34,433 nt of DNA from assembly GCA_031553655.1 (NCBI GenBank), contig JAVBLG010000073.1, positions 1 to 34,433 on the forward strand, given 5' to 3'. Positions within the stretch are counted from its first letter, which is position 1, and each line of letters opens with the position of its first letter. The position numbers and the translations under genes are program-made. Below are positions 7,168-17,404 of the stretch, one piece after another. Below the pieces are notes generated by a model. It was given only the letters and a program-made list of their open reading frames with translations. It had not been told where the DNA came from and made no database searches. This stretch comes from JAVBLG01 sp031553655. GTDB lineage: Bacteria; Desulfobacterota; Desulfovibrionia; Desulfovibrionales; Desulfovibrionaceae.

Positions 7168-7271
7168 TTTTTGCTCTCTGCCGAGGAAGACATGTTTCAG
7201 GCGAAACGATGTGTATAAGGACATACATGAGCTTCGCCTGAAACATGTCTGACAAAGGCAGAGGGCAAAAA
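7168..7271. repeat. 104-bp stem-loop between the RND and OmpH-like genes
   Basis: The outer stem TTTTTGCTCTCTGCC (7168-7182) pairs with GGCAGAGGGCAAAAA (7257-7271) with one mismatch-type wobble. The inner stem is 18 bp and perfect: AGACATGTTTCAGGCGAA (7188-7205) with TTCGCCTGAAACATGTCT (7233-7250). The 27-base apex contains a further imperfect ATGTGTAT/ATACAT pair. It starts 10 bases after the RND gene's stop. It may terminate the efflux operon, but it is much longer than a terminator needs, and the outer GCTCTCTGCC/GGCAGAGGGC arms recall the family-1 layout with a different core. Confidence 0.65.
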
Positions 7272-7281
7272 GACCGCAATA

Positions 7282-10200
7282 TCATGGAACGATTTCGGGT
7301 TCGATCACTACATTGAAGCGTTGCCCGTAACGCCGCTTGAGGCGATTAGAAAAATTCTCCAGATAATAAAAATAAACCGGAGTGATGTAAAGGGTAATCA
7401 ATTGCGAAAAGCATAACCCTCCCACAACGGCCAAGCCCAGCGGCCTGCGGGCGTCAGCCCCGGCCCCCATGCCTATGGCAATGGGTAACGCGCCCATGAG
7501 CGCGGCCATTGTGGTCATCATAATGGGCCGGAAGCGCACCAGACATCCTTGAGTAATGGCTTCCAGGGCGGTGATGCCCGGTTTGTTCTTTTGGGCTTCC
7601 AGGGCGAAGTCGAGCATCATGATGGCGTTTTTCTTCACTATGCCTATGAGCATTATTATACCCACAAACGCATAGAGATTGAGGTCGATCCCGAAAATCC
7701 ACAGGGTGGCCAGGGCTCCGAAACCGGCCGAAGGCAGGCCGGAAAGGATGGTCAACGGGTGGATGAAACTTTCGTACAAGACGCCCAACACCAGATAAAT
7801 AACCACAATGGCCAGCAAAAGCAGCCAGCCCATGCCCTTAAGGGAATCCTGGAAGGCCTGGGCCGTACCTTGCGACTGGGCGGTGACCGAGTCAGGCAGG
7901 ATAGGCCTGGCCACGTCTTCCACAGCTTTTACGGCTTCGCCCAAGGCCACGCCGGGGCGCAGGTTGTAAGATATGGTCACCGCCGGGAATTGCCCGGAAT
8001 GGTTAACGGTAATCGGCCCCACGTCGCGACGGGTCACGGCCAGGGTGCTCAGGGGAACAAGGTTGCCGGTGTTGGAGCGCACGTAGAGCTTGTTCAGAGC
8101 CGAAGGATCTTCCTGAAAACGCTTTTGCAGCTCCACGTAGACCTTGTAATCGTTAACCGGGGTGTAGATGGTGGATATTTCGCGCGAGCCATAGGCCGAT
8201 TGCAGGGCCAGCTCGATCTGTCCGGCGGAAACGCCAAGGGAGGCGGCACGGTTGCGGTCGATATCCAGGCGCAATTCCGGGTTTTTAAGCTGCAAATCGC
8301 TGTTCACGTCCTGAATCTGCGGCAGGCCGCGCATGGTTCTTTCCAGCTCATTGGCCGCCGCATAGAGGGATACCGTGTCCGGCCCCATAAGGGTATACTG
8401 GTAAAGGGCTTTGGAAGAGCGACCGCCGATATTTATGGTGGGCGGAATACGCACATAGACCTGGAGGTTGAGGTTTTTGTTCAGCTCGCGGCGCAACCGG
8501 GCGGCCACTGTTTCGATTTTTTCACGCTTGCCGTGGGGCTTCAGGCTCAACATAAACATGGCATTATTCATGCCCATGTTGGAACCGACAATGCCCACCA
8601 CAGAGTTGTAGAATTCCACGGCCGGGTCGTCTTCAAAGGGTTTGTCCAGGGTTTGTTGCAGGCCCACCATGCCGGGGAAGGATATGCCTTGCTGGGCTTC
8701 ACTGTTACCGGTGAGAAAGCCCGTGTCTTCAGTCGGCAAAAAACCCTTGGGCATGACCGCGAAAAGCCAGCCAGTGACCACCAGCAGCACCAGCGAGGCC
8801 AACAAAGTGCCGCGACGGTAGCGCAGCACAAACATCAGGCTCTTTTCGTAAAGTCTGGTGAGCCCGTCAAAAGCGCGTTCCAAAAGGCCGTAAAGCCCCT
8901 CATACTGGGTTTGATGGTGAGGGCGGGCTTTCAAAAAATAGGCACAGAGCATGGGGGTGAGGCTTAAAGATACAAACCCGGAAAACAGAATGGCCACGAT
9001 GATGACCACGGAAAATTCGCGGAAGAGCCGCCCCACTATGCCGCCCATGAACAACACGGGAATAAACACCGCCACAAGCGACAGGGTCATGGACAGAATG
9101 GTGAAACCGATTTCTCTGGAGCCGTCATAGGCGGCGTCCATGGGAAACTTGCCCATTTCCTGATGACGCACGATATTTTCGAGCATGACAATGGCGTCGT
9201 CAACAACAAAGCCCACGGCCAGGGTAAGGGCCATAAGCGAAAGGTTGTCGAGACTGTAGCCGCAGATGAACATGACGGCAAAGGTGGAAACCACCGACAT
9301 GGGCAGGGCCAGACTGGGGATGACCGTTGCCGGAAGGTTGCGCAAAAACAGAAAAATAACCAGAACCACCAGAAAAACCGTGAGCACCAGAGTGAACTTT
9401 ACATCATCCACCGACTCGCGAATGGACTCGGAGCGGTCGTACATAATACGCATGTTTACCGAGGGCGGAAGCTGCGATTGCAGTGTGGGCAGGAGTTTGC
9501 GGATGGAATCGACCACTTCCACGGTATTGGCCCCAGGCTGGCGTTCCACAGCCAGGGTGATGCTCGGCTCGCCGTTGCTCCAGGCCAGCTGGCGATCTTG
9601 CTGCACACTGTCGATAACAGTGCCGAGATCACCCAGGCGCACCGGCGCGCCCTGGCGGTAGGCCACGATTGCGTCGCGGAACTGAGCGGCATTTTCCAAT
9701 TGGCCCGAAGCTTTGATGCTGCTGGTTCGCTCACTGCCCTCGAGCAGGCCGGTAGGCAGCATGGAGTTGGAGGCGGCCATGGCGTCGGCCACTTCGTCAA
9801 TGCCCAGCTGGCGGCTGGCCAGGGCATCGGGGTCAAGCTGGGCGCGCACCGCATATTTTTTCTGCCCGTAAATGGACACCTGCGACACGCCCGAAATCAT
9901 TGAAAGACGTTGGGCCACCATGGTGTCGGCATATTCATTCAGTTCATAAAGAGGAATGGTGGAAGAAGTTACCAGCAAGTAAAAAATGGGCAAGTCCGCC
10001 GGGTTGACTTTGCGGAAGCTGGGCGGAACGGTCATGTTGGTGGGCAAACGGCGCTGCGCCAGGCCAATGGCCGACTGCACGTCAAGAGCTGCCGCGTCAA
10101 TATCGCGGTCCAGGGCGAATTGCAGAATGATTCTGGTGCGCCCGATGCTGTTGATCGAGCTCATGGAATCTATGCCCGCTATGGTGCTGAACTGTTTTTC

Positions 10201-10401
10201 CAGAGGCGTGGCCACTGAGGCGGCCATGGTTTCGGGGTCGGCCCCGGCCAGTTCGGCCATAACCTGGATAGTGGGAAAGTCCACATTGGGCAGGCTGTTC
10301 ACCGGCAGTTTCTGATACCCGGCCACACCGAAAAAAAGCAGGCCAAGCATAATCAGGGTAGTGGCCACCGGCCTTTGAATAAAAATTGAGGCTATGTTCA
10401 T
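7282..10401 (-). CDS. RND-family efflux transporter, inner-membrane subunit (MdtB/MdtC-like)
   Basis: A 1039-residue proton-driven exporter of the hydrophobe/amphiphile (HAE-1) class that pumps drugs or toxic compounds through a tripartite envelope complex. The N-terminus (IFIQRPVATTLIMLG, GYQKLPVNSLPNVDFPTIQV) is typical, closest in feel to MdtB/MdtC. The proton-relay aspartates are Asp401-Asp402 in VGFVVDDAIVMLEN, and a lysine is in GIVKKNAIMMLDFAL of the second half. The two-fold repeat of six helices plus large periplasmic loops and the length are normal. The ATG overlaps the stop of the membrane-fusion gene (ATGA), so the two are translationally coupled. No outer-membrane factor is in the window; a TolC-like partner is presumably encoded elsewhere. 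The substrate is unknown. Confidence 0.95.
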   Translation of the reverse strand: MNIASIFIQRPVATTLIMLGLLFFGVAGYQKLPVNSLPNVDFPTIQVMAELAGADPETMAASVATPLEKQFSTIAGIDSMSSINSIGRTRIILQFALDRDIDAAALDVQSAIGLAQRRLPTNMTVPPSFRKVNPADLPIFYLLVTSSTIPLYELNEYADTMVAQRLSMISGVSQVSIYGQKKYAVRAQLDPDALASRQLGIDEVADAMAASNSMLPTGLLEGSERTSSIKASGQLENAAQFRDAIVAYRQGAPVRLGDLGTVIDSVQQDRQLAWSNGEPSITLAVERQPGANTVEVVDSIRKLLPTLQSQLPPSVNMRIMYDRSESIRESVDDVKFTLVLTVFLVVLVIFLFLRNLPATVIPSLALPMSVVSTFAVMFICGYSLDNLSLMALTLAVGFVVDDAIVMLENIVRHQEMGKFPMDAAYDGSREIGFTILSMTLSLVAVFIPVLFMGGIVGRLFREFSVVIIVAILFSGFVSLSLTPMLCAYFLKARPHHQTQYEGLYGLLERAFDGLTRLYEKSLMFVLRYRRGTLLASLVLLVVTGWLFAVMPKGFLPTEDTGFLTGNSEAQQGISFPGMVGLQQTLDKPFEDDPAVEFYNSVVGIVGSNMGMNNAMFMLSLKPHGKREKIETVAARLRRELNKNLNLQVYVRIPPTINIGGRSSKALYQYTLMGPDTVSLYAAANELERTMRGLPQIQDVNSDLQLKNPELRLDIDRNRAASLGVSAGQIELALQSAYGSREISTIYTPVNDYKVYVELQKRFQEDPSALNKLYVRSNTGNLVPLSTLAVTRRDVGPITVNHSGQFPAVTISYNLRPGVALGEAVKAVEDVARPILPDSVTAQSQGTAQAFQDSLKGMGWLLLLAIVVIYLVLGVLYESFIHPLTILSGLPSAGFGALATLWIFGIDLNLYAFVGIIMLIGIVKKNAIMMLDFALEAQKNKPGITALEAITQGCLVRFRPIMMTTMAALMGALPIAIGMGAGADARRPLGLAVVGGLCFSQLITLYITPVYFYYLENFSNRLKRRYGQRFNVVIEPEIVP

Positions 10402-11492
10402 TGTTTGCGAACCTCTACGGCAACGCCCGGAGCCAGACGCACCTGACCGTCAACGGCCACTTTTTCCCCCGGCTTCAATCCTTCCGCAATAGCGGTGTAG
10501 CCATCGGAATCCATTATGGTTTTCACCTGCCGATATTCGGCCTTGCTGTCACTGGTGATTACGTAAACATAGTATTCATTGCGGCCGGAAAGCACGGCCT
10601 TGGCAGGCACGCTCACCGCGCCGTTGACCATGCCCAAAGTAAGCACGGCCTGCACAAACTGGCCGGGCCACAGCGAACTGTCTTTGTTTTCAAAAGTGGC
10701 CCGCAGCTTGATGGTGCCGGTGCGGGTGTCCACGGAGTTATCTATAAAGGTTAAGAGGCCGTCCACCGGCTTGCCGCCGGTGGGTATGGCCGTAACGTTC
10801 ATAGGGCCCTGGGCCATTTTTTCCTGAATGGCGGGCAGATAGCCTTCAGGCGCGGAAAAATTTACATAAATGGGCTCAAGGCTGTCGATTACCAGCATGC
10901 CCTGATCGTCATTGGCCTTGATCATGTTGCCGCGATCGCTTTGTATGGCCCCGGCCCGCCCGCTTATGGGGGACTTGATCGTACAGTAGGCCACTTGCAG
11001 GGCCGCGCTTTCCACGGCAGCCTCGTCGGATCGCACCGTGGCCCGCAGAGCCAGAGCATCGGTGGCGGCCTTGTCGTAGGCCTCACGGCTTATATAGCCA
11101 TCTCCCACCAGGCGGCCGTATCGCTTCATATCTTCCTCAGCCTTGACGAGCTGGGCCTTGTCTCTGGCCAGACGCCCCTGAGCCTCGCGCAGGGCGGCTT
11201 CAAAAGGACGCGGGTCTATGGAAAATAAAAGCTGCCCCTCGTTTACATGATCCCCTTCCTTGAAGTGAACTTTGACCAGTTCACCGGTAACTCTGGCTTT
11301 TATAGACACGGTAGCCGAAGCCGCCACATTGCCCACCACGGTCAACCTGTTGGCCAGATCGCGCAATTGCACTTCAGCCACAGTTACCGGGGCCGAGGCC
11401 TTTTCACGCTTGCCGCCGTTGTCTTCCCCTCCGCATGAATACAGCGGCAGGGTCAGCATAAAAAGTATTATGGACAGAAATCTAAGAGGCAT
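10398..11492 (-). CDS. RND efflux membrane-fusion (periplasmic adaptor) lipoprotein
   Basis: A 364-residue adaptor that joins the RND pump to an outer-membrane channel. The N-terminus MPLRFLSIILFMLTLPLYSC fits a lipoprotein signal with Cys20 as the lipidated residue, although Tyr at the -2 position is unusual. The adaptor order is visible. The first barrel/lipoyl half contains GELVKVHFKEGDHVNEGQLLF. An alpha-hairpin (about 90-150) follows, then the second lipoyl half AYCTIKSPISGRAGAI, and a beta-barrel with FIDNSVDTRTGTIKLRATFEN and LWPGQFVQAVL. GGAG stands 7 bases before the ATG at 11492. It is the first gene of the pair and its stop overlaps the RND start. No regulator gene is adjacent. Confidence 0.94.
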   Translation of the reverse strand: MPLRFLSIILFMLTLPLYSCGGEDNGGKREKASAPVTVAEVQLRDLANRLTVVGNVAASATVSIKARVTGELVKVHFKEGDHVNEGQLLFSIDPRPFEAALREAQGRLARDKAQLVKAEEDMKRYGRLVGDGYISREAYDKAATDALALRATVRSDEAAVESAALQVAYCTIKSPISGRAGAIQSDRGNMIKANDDQGMLVIDSLEPIYVNFSAPEGYLPAIQEKMAQGPMNVTAIPTGGKPVDGLLTFIDNSVDTRTGTIKLRATFENKDSSLWPGQFVQAVLTLGMVNGAVSVPAKAVLSGRNEYYVYVITSDSKAEYRQVKTIMDSDGYTAIAEGLKPGEKVAVDGQVRLAPGVAVEVRKQ

Positions 11493-11605
11493 GTATTTAC
11501 TCCGTTTAGAAGGGACGTACTATTCTTTCCATATAAATAAAAAAATGGCTATAACTCTTTTTTATCATAAAAATTTTACATGACAGCAATTAGCGGGGAG
11601 ATATA

Positions 11606-13525
<1,920 letters not shown>

Positions 13526-13614
13526 CCAAATATTATTTTGCGCAATTTCATTTGCCCCAGAGGAAATTACGTAAAAAACAACACAAAAATCCGCGTATCG
13601 ATAACCATTAGCCA

Positions 13615-13641
13615 TAAAGTAATATATTAGCGAGACCGATA
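13615..13641 (+). promoter_or_regulatory. Candidate sigma-28 (FliA) promoter of the chemotaxis receptor
   Basis: TAAAGT (13615-13620) and CCGATA (13636-13641) match the core words of the flagellar sigma-28 promoter (TAAAGTTT-N11-GCCGATAA), but the spacing is one base longer than consensus. The expected start is near 13648. A flagellar promoter makes sense for a methyl-accepting receptor. Confidence 0.45.
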
Positions 13642-13648
13642 TAATTGA

Positions 13649-13685
13649 TTGGAGCAAGTCGACTTTCGACGCCGGTTTGCTCCAA
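13649..13685 (+). promoter_or_regulatory. Stem-loop at the start of the chemotaxis-receptor leader
   Basis: TTGGAGCAA and TTGCTCCAA form a perfect 9-bp stem, with a nested GTCGA/TCGAC pair. There is no T-tract, so it is a poor terminator for speA. If the sigma-28 start is right, it forms the first bases of the receptor mRNA, about 70 bases before the ATG. Confidence 0.4.
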
Positions 13686-13752
13686 CATTGATCTTTATAA
13701 ATTAATTAACAATAATGCCAGCTGCGTCAGTCCTCAACGGCAGGAGACCGTC

Positions 13753-15288
13753 ATGTTCAACGACATCAAAATAAAAGTTATTCTATCAGCCGTTATTGCC
13801 GCGTTGTGTACGCTGGCGGGCGCGCTAACTGGTTCGTGGATTTTTGCGGCGGTCGGGGCGATCGTAGGAATTGCCGTTGGCGCGGTGCTGGCTATTTCAA
13901 GCTGCCGCAATCTGGAAACCCTTTATGGGCTGCTCAAGGACAATACCAGGGGCCGAATGGATTACGAAGAACTTTTCCCGCGTATGGGCGAGCTGGGTCC
14001 CATGGGCGCCGTAATCAAGACAACTCTCGACTATAATATGGAGCGCCGCAATTTCTACCGCGCCACCCTCGACGCCCTTGATTGCATGATGCTGATGTGC
14101 GACCCTACCGCCACCATAACCCACGCCAGCAAGTCCTACCTCACGGCACTGCGCAAGGAGCGCAACGCCGTAGTGGGCAAAAGCGTGGCCGAAGCCATGT
14201 ACGGCGGAGGGCGCGCGGCGGTTATGAACAAAGTCATGGAAGAACGCAGGGCTTTTCACGACGAAAGCCTGGTCACCCTGTGGGACGGGCGCAGCCTGCC
14301 TCTGCAGCGGGCCATAACCCCCATGTTCGACCCCAGGGGCAATGTAATCGGCTCTGTGGCCGTGTTGATTGACGTGACCGAATTGTGGGCGGAACGCAAA
14401 AACCTCAAAGAGCGCGACGAAGCCCTCTCTTCCGCCGCCGGTGACGTGCATAACGTGGCCGGGCAGGTTACCGAAGCCGCCGGGGCCACCACGGCCACGG
14501 CCAGCTATCAGGCCCGCTGCGCCGGAAGCCTCAATGACAATGTGCTGCAACTGGCCGCAGCCATGAACCAACTCACCAGCACCATTACTCACATCGCCCA
14601 AAGCACCGAAAGCACTTCGGAAAATACCCATCACACCACCACGCTGGCTGAAAACGGGGCGCGGCTGGTAAAGGAAGCCGTGGCCGGAATCAATACTGTT
14701 TCCGAATCCACCAACAATCTTTCCCTGGCGTTGAACGAGCTGGACTCTCAGGTTGAAGGCATAGGCCGGGTTGTTTCCGTAATTACCGACATAGCCGACC
14801 AGACTAATCTGCTGGCCCTGAACGCGGCCATTGAAGCGGCCCGCGCCGGAGATGCCGGACGCGGCTTTGCCGTAGTGGCCGACGAAGTACGCAAACTGGC
14901 CGAAAAAACCATGCAGGCCACCAGAGAAGTGACCGACGCTATCGGCAACATCCAGAAACAGTCGCAGCACACCATTACCGGCATGAAGGAAACCGAAAAT
15001 CAGGTGGGACGCAGCACCTCGCTGGCTACCCGCGCCGGTGAAGCCCTGGAAACCATTGTAACCAACCTTCGCGATGCCGAAAAGGGCATAACCATGGTGG
15101 CCGAGGCCGTGCAGGATCAGAGCAACGCCGCCCGGGGCATACAAAAGAATGTGGAATCTATTTCCAAGGAAAGCGAACAGGTGAAGGAAAGCTCCATAGA
15201 ATCGGAACATACCGCCGGAACCTTGACCGATCTCTCGAAAAAGCTGTTGAAAATAGCCGAATCATTCCGAGCTCTCTGTTCCAAATAG
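13753..15288 (+). CDS. Methyl-accepting chemotaxis protein with cytoplasmic PAS sensor
   Basis: A 511-residue receptor that controls the CheA kinase in flagellar chemotaxis. The start is the ATG at 13753 with AGGAG 6-7 bases before it; the longer frame to 13645 has none. Two closely spaced hydrophobic stretches (about 8-28 and 30-50) anchor it with almost no periplasmic loop. A PAS domain follows (about 95-215; LDALDCMMLMCDPTATITHASK ... GNVIGSVAVLIDVTELWAE). The receptor's signalling hairpin has the conserved tip DIADQTNLLALNAAIEAA then GRGFAVVADEVRKLAEKT. A recognisable HAMP domain is missing, so the signal is probably internal, such as redox state or a bound ligand. No C-terminal CheR pentapeptide is seen. 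It is monocistronic. Confidence 0.93.
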   Translation: MFNDIKIKVILSAVIAALCTLAGALTGSWIFAAVGAIVGIAVGAVLAISSCRNLETLYGLLKDNTRGRMDYEELFPRMGELGPMGAVIKTTLDYNMERRNFYRATLDALDCMMLMCDPTATITHASKSYLTALRKERNAVVGKSVAEAMYGGGRAAVMNKVMEERRAFHDESLVTLWDGRSLPLQRAITPMFDPRGNVIGSVAVLIDVTELWAERKNLKERDEALSSAAGDVHNVAGQVTEAAGATTATASYQARCAGSLNDNVLQLAAAMNQLTSTITHIAQSTESTSENTHHTTTLAENGARLVKEAVAGINTVSESTNNLSLALNELDSQVEGIGRVVSVITDIADQTNLLALNAAIEAARAGDAGRGFAVVADEVRKLAEKTMQATREVTDAIGNIQKQSQHTITGMKETENQVGRSTSLATRAGEALETIVTNLRDAEKGITMVAEAVQDQSNAARGIQKNVESISKESEQVKESSIESEHTAGTLTDLSKKLLKIAESFRALCSK

Positions 15289-15319
15289 TGCTTTGCTTTA
15301 CACGATTTTTTTAACAAGG

Positions 15320-15352
15320 CCCCCTGCCGTTACAGCAGGGGGTCTTGCTTTT
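15320..15352 (+). terminator. Rho-independent terminator of the chemotaxis-receptor gene
   Basis: CCCCCTGC (15320-15327) pairs perfectly with GCAGGGGG (15335-15342), followed by TCTTGCTTTT. It starts 31 bases after the stop codon and lies before the convergent dehydratase genes. Confidence 0.85.
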
Positions 15353-15388
15353 CAGAGCGGGCGGGGGGGATGTGGGATGCAACCGGCG

Positions 15389-15898
15389 TCAGGAGACGCT
15401 ACGGGCTATCTCGGCCCTCAGAATGGGCTTGATGCCGCCGGAATCGAGAATATGCCGCGCATAATCCGACACCGGCTCAAGGGAATAACTCTCGCCGGTG
15501 GTGACGTTTTGCACTGTGGCGGCGTCAAGGTCTATGTGCAGTTCGTCGCCGCGTCGCACCTTGCCGTCTATGCCGGGGCAGATCAACAAGGGCAAGCCCA
15601 GATTGATGCCGTTGCGATAGAAAATGCGCCCGAAAGATTCGGCCAACACCGCGCTGACGCCAGCAGACGAAAGGGTGATTACGGCATGTTCGCGTGAAGA
15701 GCCGCAGCCGAAATTGGTGCCGGCCACAATGATGCCACCAGGGGTGAATTGCGCGCCAAAGTTAGGGTCCGCGCCCTCCATCGCATGCCTGGCCACGTCC
15801 GGAGGATCGGTGAGGTCAAGATAGCGGCCGGGGTAAATCTGGTCCGTGTCAATATTCTTGCCGTAAACAAATGCTTTGCCTGTAATTTGATTTTTCAT
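15389..15898 (-). CDS. Aconitase-superfamily dehydratase, small subunit (LeuD-like)
   Basis: A 169-residue swivel-domain subunit that pairs with the large [4Fe-4S] subunit encoded upstream to move water on a hydroxy-diacid. Marks of the family are NIDTDQIYPGRYLDL, the substrate-binding loop FGCGSSREHAV, and AESFGRIFYRNGINLGLP. The ATG at 15898 has AAGGA about 8 bases before it; a TTG one codon upstream is a weaker choice. It begins 13 bases after the large-subunit stop, so the two form one operon. The length and motifs fit 3-isopropylmalate dehydratase, homoaconitase and 2,3-dimethylmalate dehydratase small subunits alike. The adjacent PrpR-like activator argues for a catabolic substrate rather than leucine synthesis. 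Confidence 0.85.
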   Translation of the reverse strand: MKNQITGKAFVYGKNIDTDQIYPGRYLDLTDPPDVARHAMEGADPNFGAQFTPGGIIVAGTNFGCGSSREHAVITLSSAGVSAVLAESFGRIFYRNGINLGLPLLICPGIDGKVRRGDELHIDLDAATVQNVTTGESYSLEPVSDYARHILDSGGIKPILRAEIARSVS

Positions 15899-15911
15899 CA
15901 AAATTTCCTTT

Positions 15912-17165
15912 TCACGAAAGATATTGCGTGGGGTCGGTCAATTGGCCCGTAAGGGCGGCGGCAGCCACGGCAGCTGGAGAGCCGATAAAAATTTCCGCCC
16001 CGTTGCTGCCCATGCGGCCGGGAAAATTACGACTTGAGGAGGTTATGCAGGTTTCGCCCGAAGCCAGCATTCCCTCATGCACGCCAAGGCAGGCCGCGCA
16101 GCCCGGCGTAACAAAAGTAGCCCCGGCGCTCAGAAGAGTTTGCATGATTCCGGCTTCCATGGCGTCCAACAGTACCTTTTTGGAAGCGGGAACCACAATG
16201 AAACGGGTGCCGCGAGCCACTTTTTTGTCCTTCAGGATGTGCGCGGCTACAGCCAGATCCTCCAGCCGCCCGCCAGTGCAGGTGCCGAGATAGGCCTGTT
16301 GCACGGCTTTTCCCACGAATTGCGACACTGGCCCCACATTGTCCACACTGTGCGGGGCGGCCAATTGCGGCTCAATCCCGTTCAAATCAAAATTGTGCTC
16401 GGAAAAATAACGAAAATCAGGGTCGCTTTTGTATACTGTGTAATTGCTTACGCCCTTGGCCTTAAGAAAATCATACGTAATCTGGTCTGGTTGAATCCAG
16501 GCCGCTTTCGCGCCCATTTCCGTGGTCATGTTGCACATGGTCAATCGCTCGGACACGGACATGCGGGCCAGGGCCGGGCCGGTGAATTCCACCACGCGGT
16601 AAACGCCGTAATCGGCCTTGAGCGCGCCTATGACATGCAAAATCACATCCTTGGCAAACACGCCGGGCCGCAATTCGCCTTCAAGGTTGATGCGGATGAC
16701 TTCCGGCACTCTGAACCAGAGCTTGCCGGTGAGCAGAATGGTGGCCATGTCCGTGGCCCCCACTCCTGTGCCGAAAGCCCCCAGCGCGCCATGGGTGGTG
16801 GTGTGCGAATCCGTGATTACAATCAATTTACCCGGACGGCTGAGCCCATGGTCGATGATCGTTTGATGACAGACGCCCTGATCGATGTCCATCACCTTGT
16901 CTATGCCCTGGCTGTTCGCGAATTCTCGGAACTGTTTCTGGTTTTCAGCCTGCATAATTGTGGAAGCCGGAGCGTAGTGATCCATAAAAATTACGACATT
17001 ATCCGGGCTATTCACCTGTTGGCCGCCAATCTCGAAAAAAGAGCGCACCGTTTGCAAATACAAATCGTTGATGCCGGCCACATCCACGGCACAGTTGACT
17101 ATTTCGCCTATGTCCACCGTATCTCTGCCTGCCGCCGCCGCGAGAATCTTGTGTGTTGCGTGCAT
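15912..17165 (-). CDS. Aconitase-superfamily dehydratase, large [4Fe-4S] subunit (LeuC-like)
   Basis: A 417-residue catalytic subunit. GGAGG lies 4 bases before the ATG at 17165; a longer frame to 17225 runs through the promoter and is rejected. Residues typical of the family are VIFMDHYAPAS, ITDSHTTTHGALGAFGTGVGATDMA, and the three cluster cysteines in GTCTGGRLEDL and TPGCAACLGVHEG. The C-terminal SSSRNFPGRMGS is also present. The 3-isopropylmalate, homoaconitate and 2,3-dimethylmalate dehydratases share this outline. The CTGG and CAACLG forms differ from the CTNG and C-x-x-C of common leucine enzymes, and no leuA or leuB is nearby. I therefore leave the substrate open. Transcription from a sigma-54 promoter at 17209-17225 is likely. 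Confidence 0.88.
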   Translation of the reverse strand: MHATHKILAAAAGRDTVDIGEIVNCAVDVAGINDLYLQTVRSFFEIGGQQVNSPDNVVIFMDHYAPASTIMQAENQKQFREFANSQGIDKVMDIDQGVCHQTIIDHGLSRPGKLIVITDSHTTTHGALGAFGTGVGATDMATILLTGKLWFRVPEVIRINLEGELRPGVFAKDVILHVIGALKADYGVYRVVEFTGPALARMSVSERLTMCNMTTEMGAKAAWIQPDQITYDFLKAKGVSNYTVYKSDPDFRYFSEHNFDLNGIEPQLAAPHSVDNVGPVSQFVGKAVQQAYLGTCTGGRLEDLAVAAHILKDKKVARGTRFIVVPASKKVLLDAMEAGIMQTLLSAGATFVTPGCAACLGVHEGMLASGETCITSSSRNFPGRMGSNGAEIFIGSPAAVAAAALTGQLTDPTQYLS

Positions 17166-17208
17166 ATATCCTCCATATACCTGTTTATAGCGATAATTAC
17201 TCAAGATT

Positions 17209-17225
17209 AGCAGAAAGCGTGCCAA
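17209..17225 (-). promoter_or_regulatory. Sigma-54 (-24/-12) promoter of the dehydratase operon
   Basis: On the minus strand the sequence is TTGGCACGCTTTCTGCT. It matches the sigma-54 consensus TGGCACG-N4-TTGC with the invariant GG and GC at the correct 12-base offset and one mismatch in the -12 word. The start would be near 17197, about 30 bases before the large-subunit ATG. Confidence 0.85.
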
Positions 17226-17404
17226 GGAATATTATCAATATAAATAAGCATATTAAAAACATAACATGTAAGGGTATGCCGGGTTTGAATTGTATTTTGC
17301 TTTAAGTTGTACTATTTTTGTTTCAAATATTTTTCAAAGTGATTCATGCCACGCGGAGCATTCATGCGGATTGCCCCCGGGGGGTGAAACATCGGGAGCA
17401 GCAT

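Noticed and set aside
7549..8967. Open frame of 472 codons opposite the RND transporter
   Set aside because: It is antisense to a clearly recognisable, complete transporter and its translation is low-complexity (His/Gly/Gln-rich) as expected from the complement of GC-biased codons.
13897..15210. Long minus-strand frame opposite the chemotaxis receptor
   Set aside because: Antisense to an intact receptor; the Gly/His/Phe-rich translation has no domain and no ribosome-binding site.
16077..17210. Plus-strand frame across the large dehydratase gene
   Set aside because: Antisense to a gene with all cluster cysteines and a sigma-54 promoter; composition is typical of a shadow frame.
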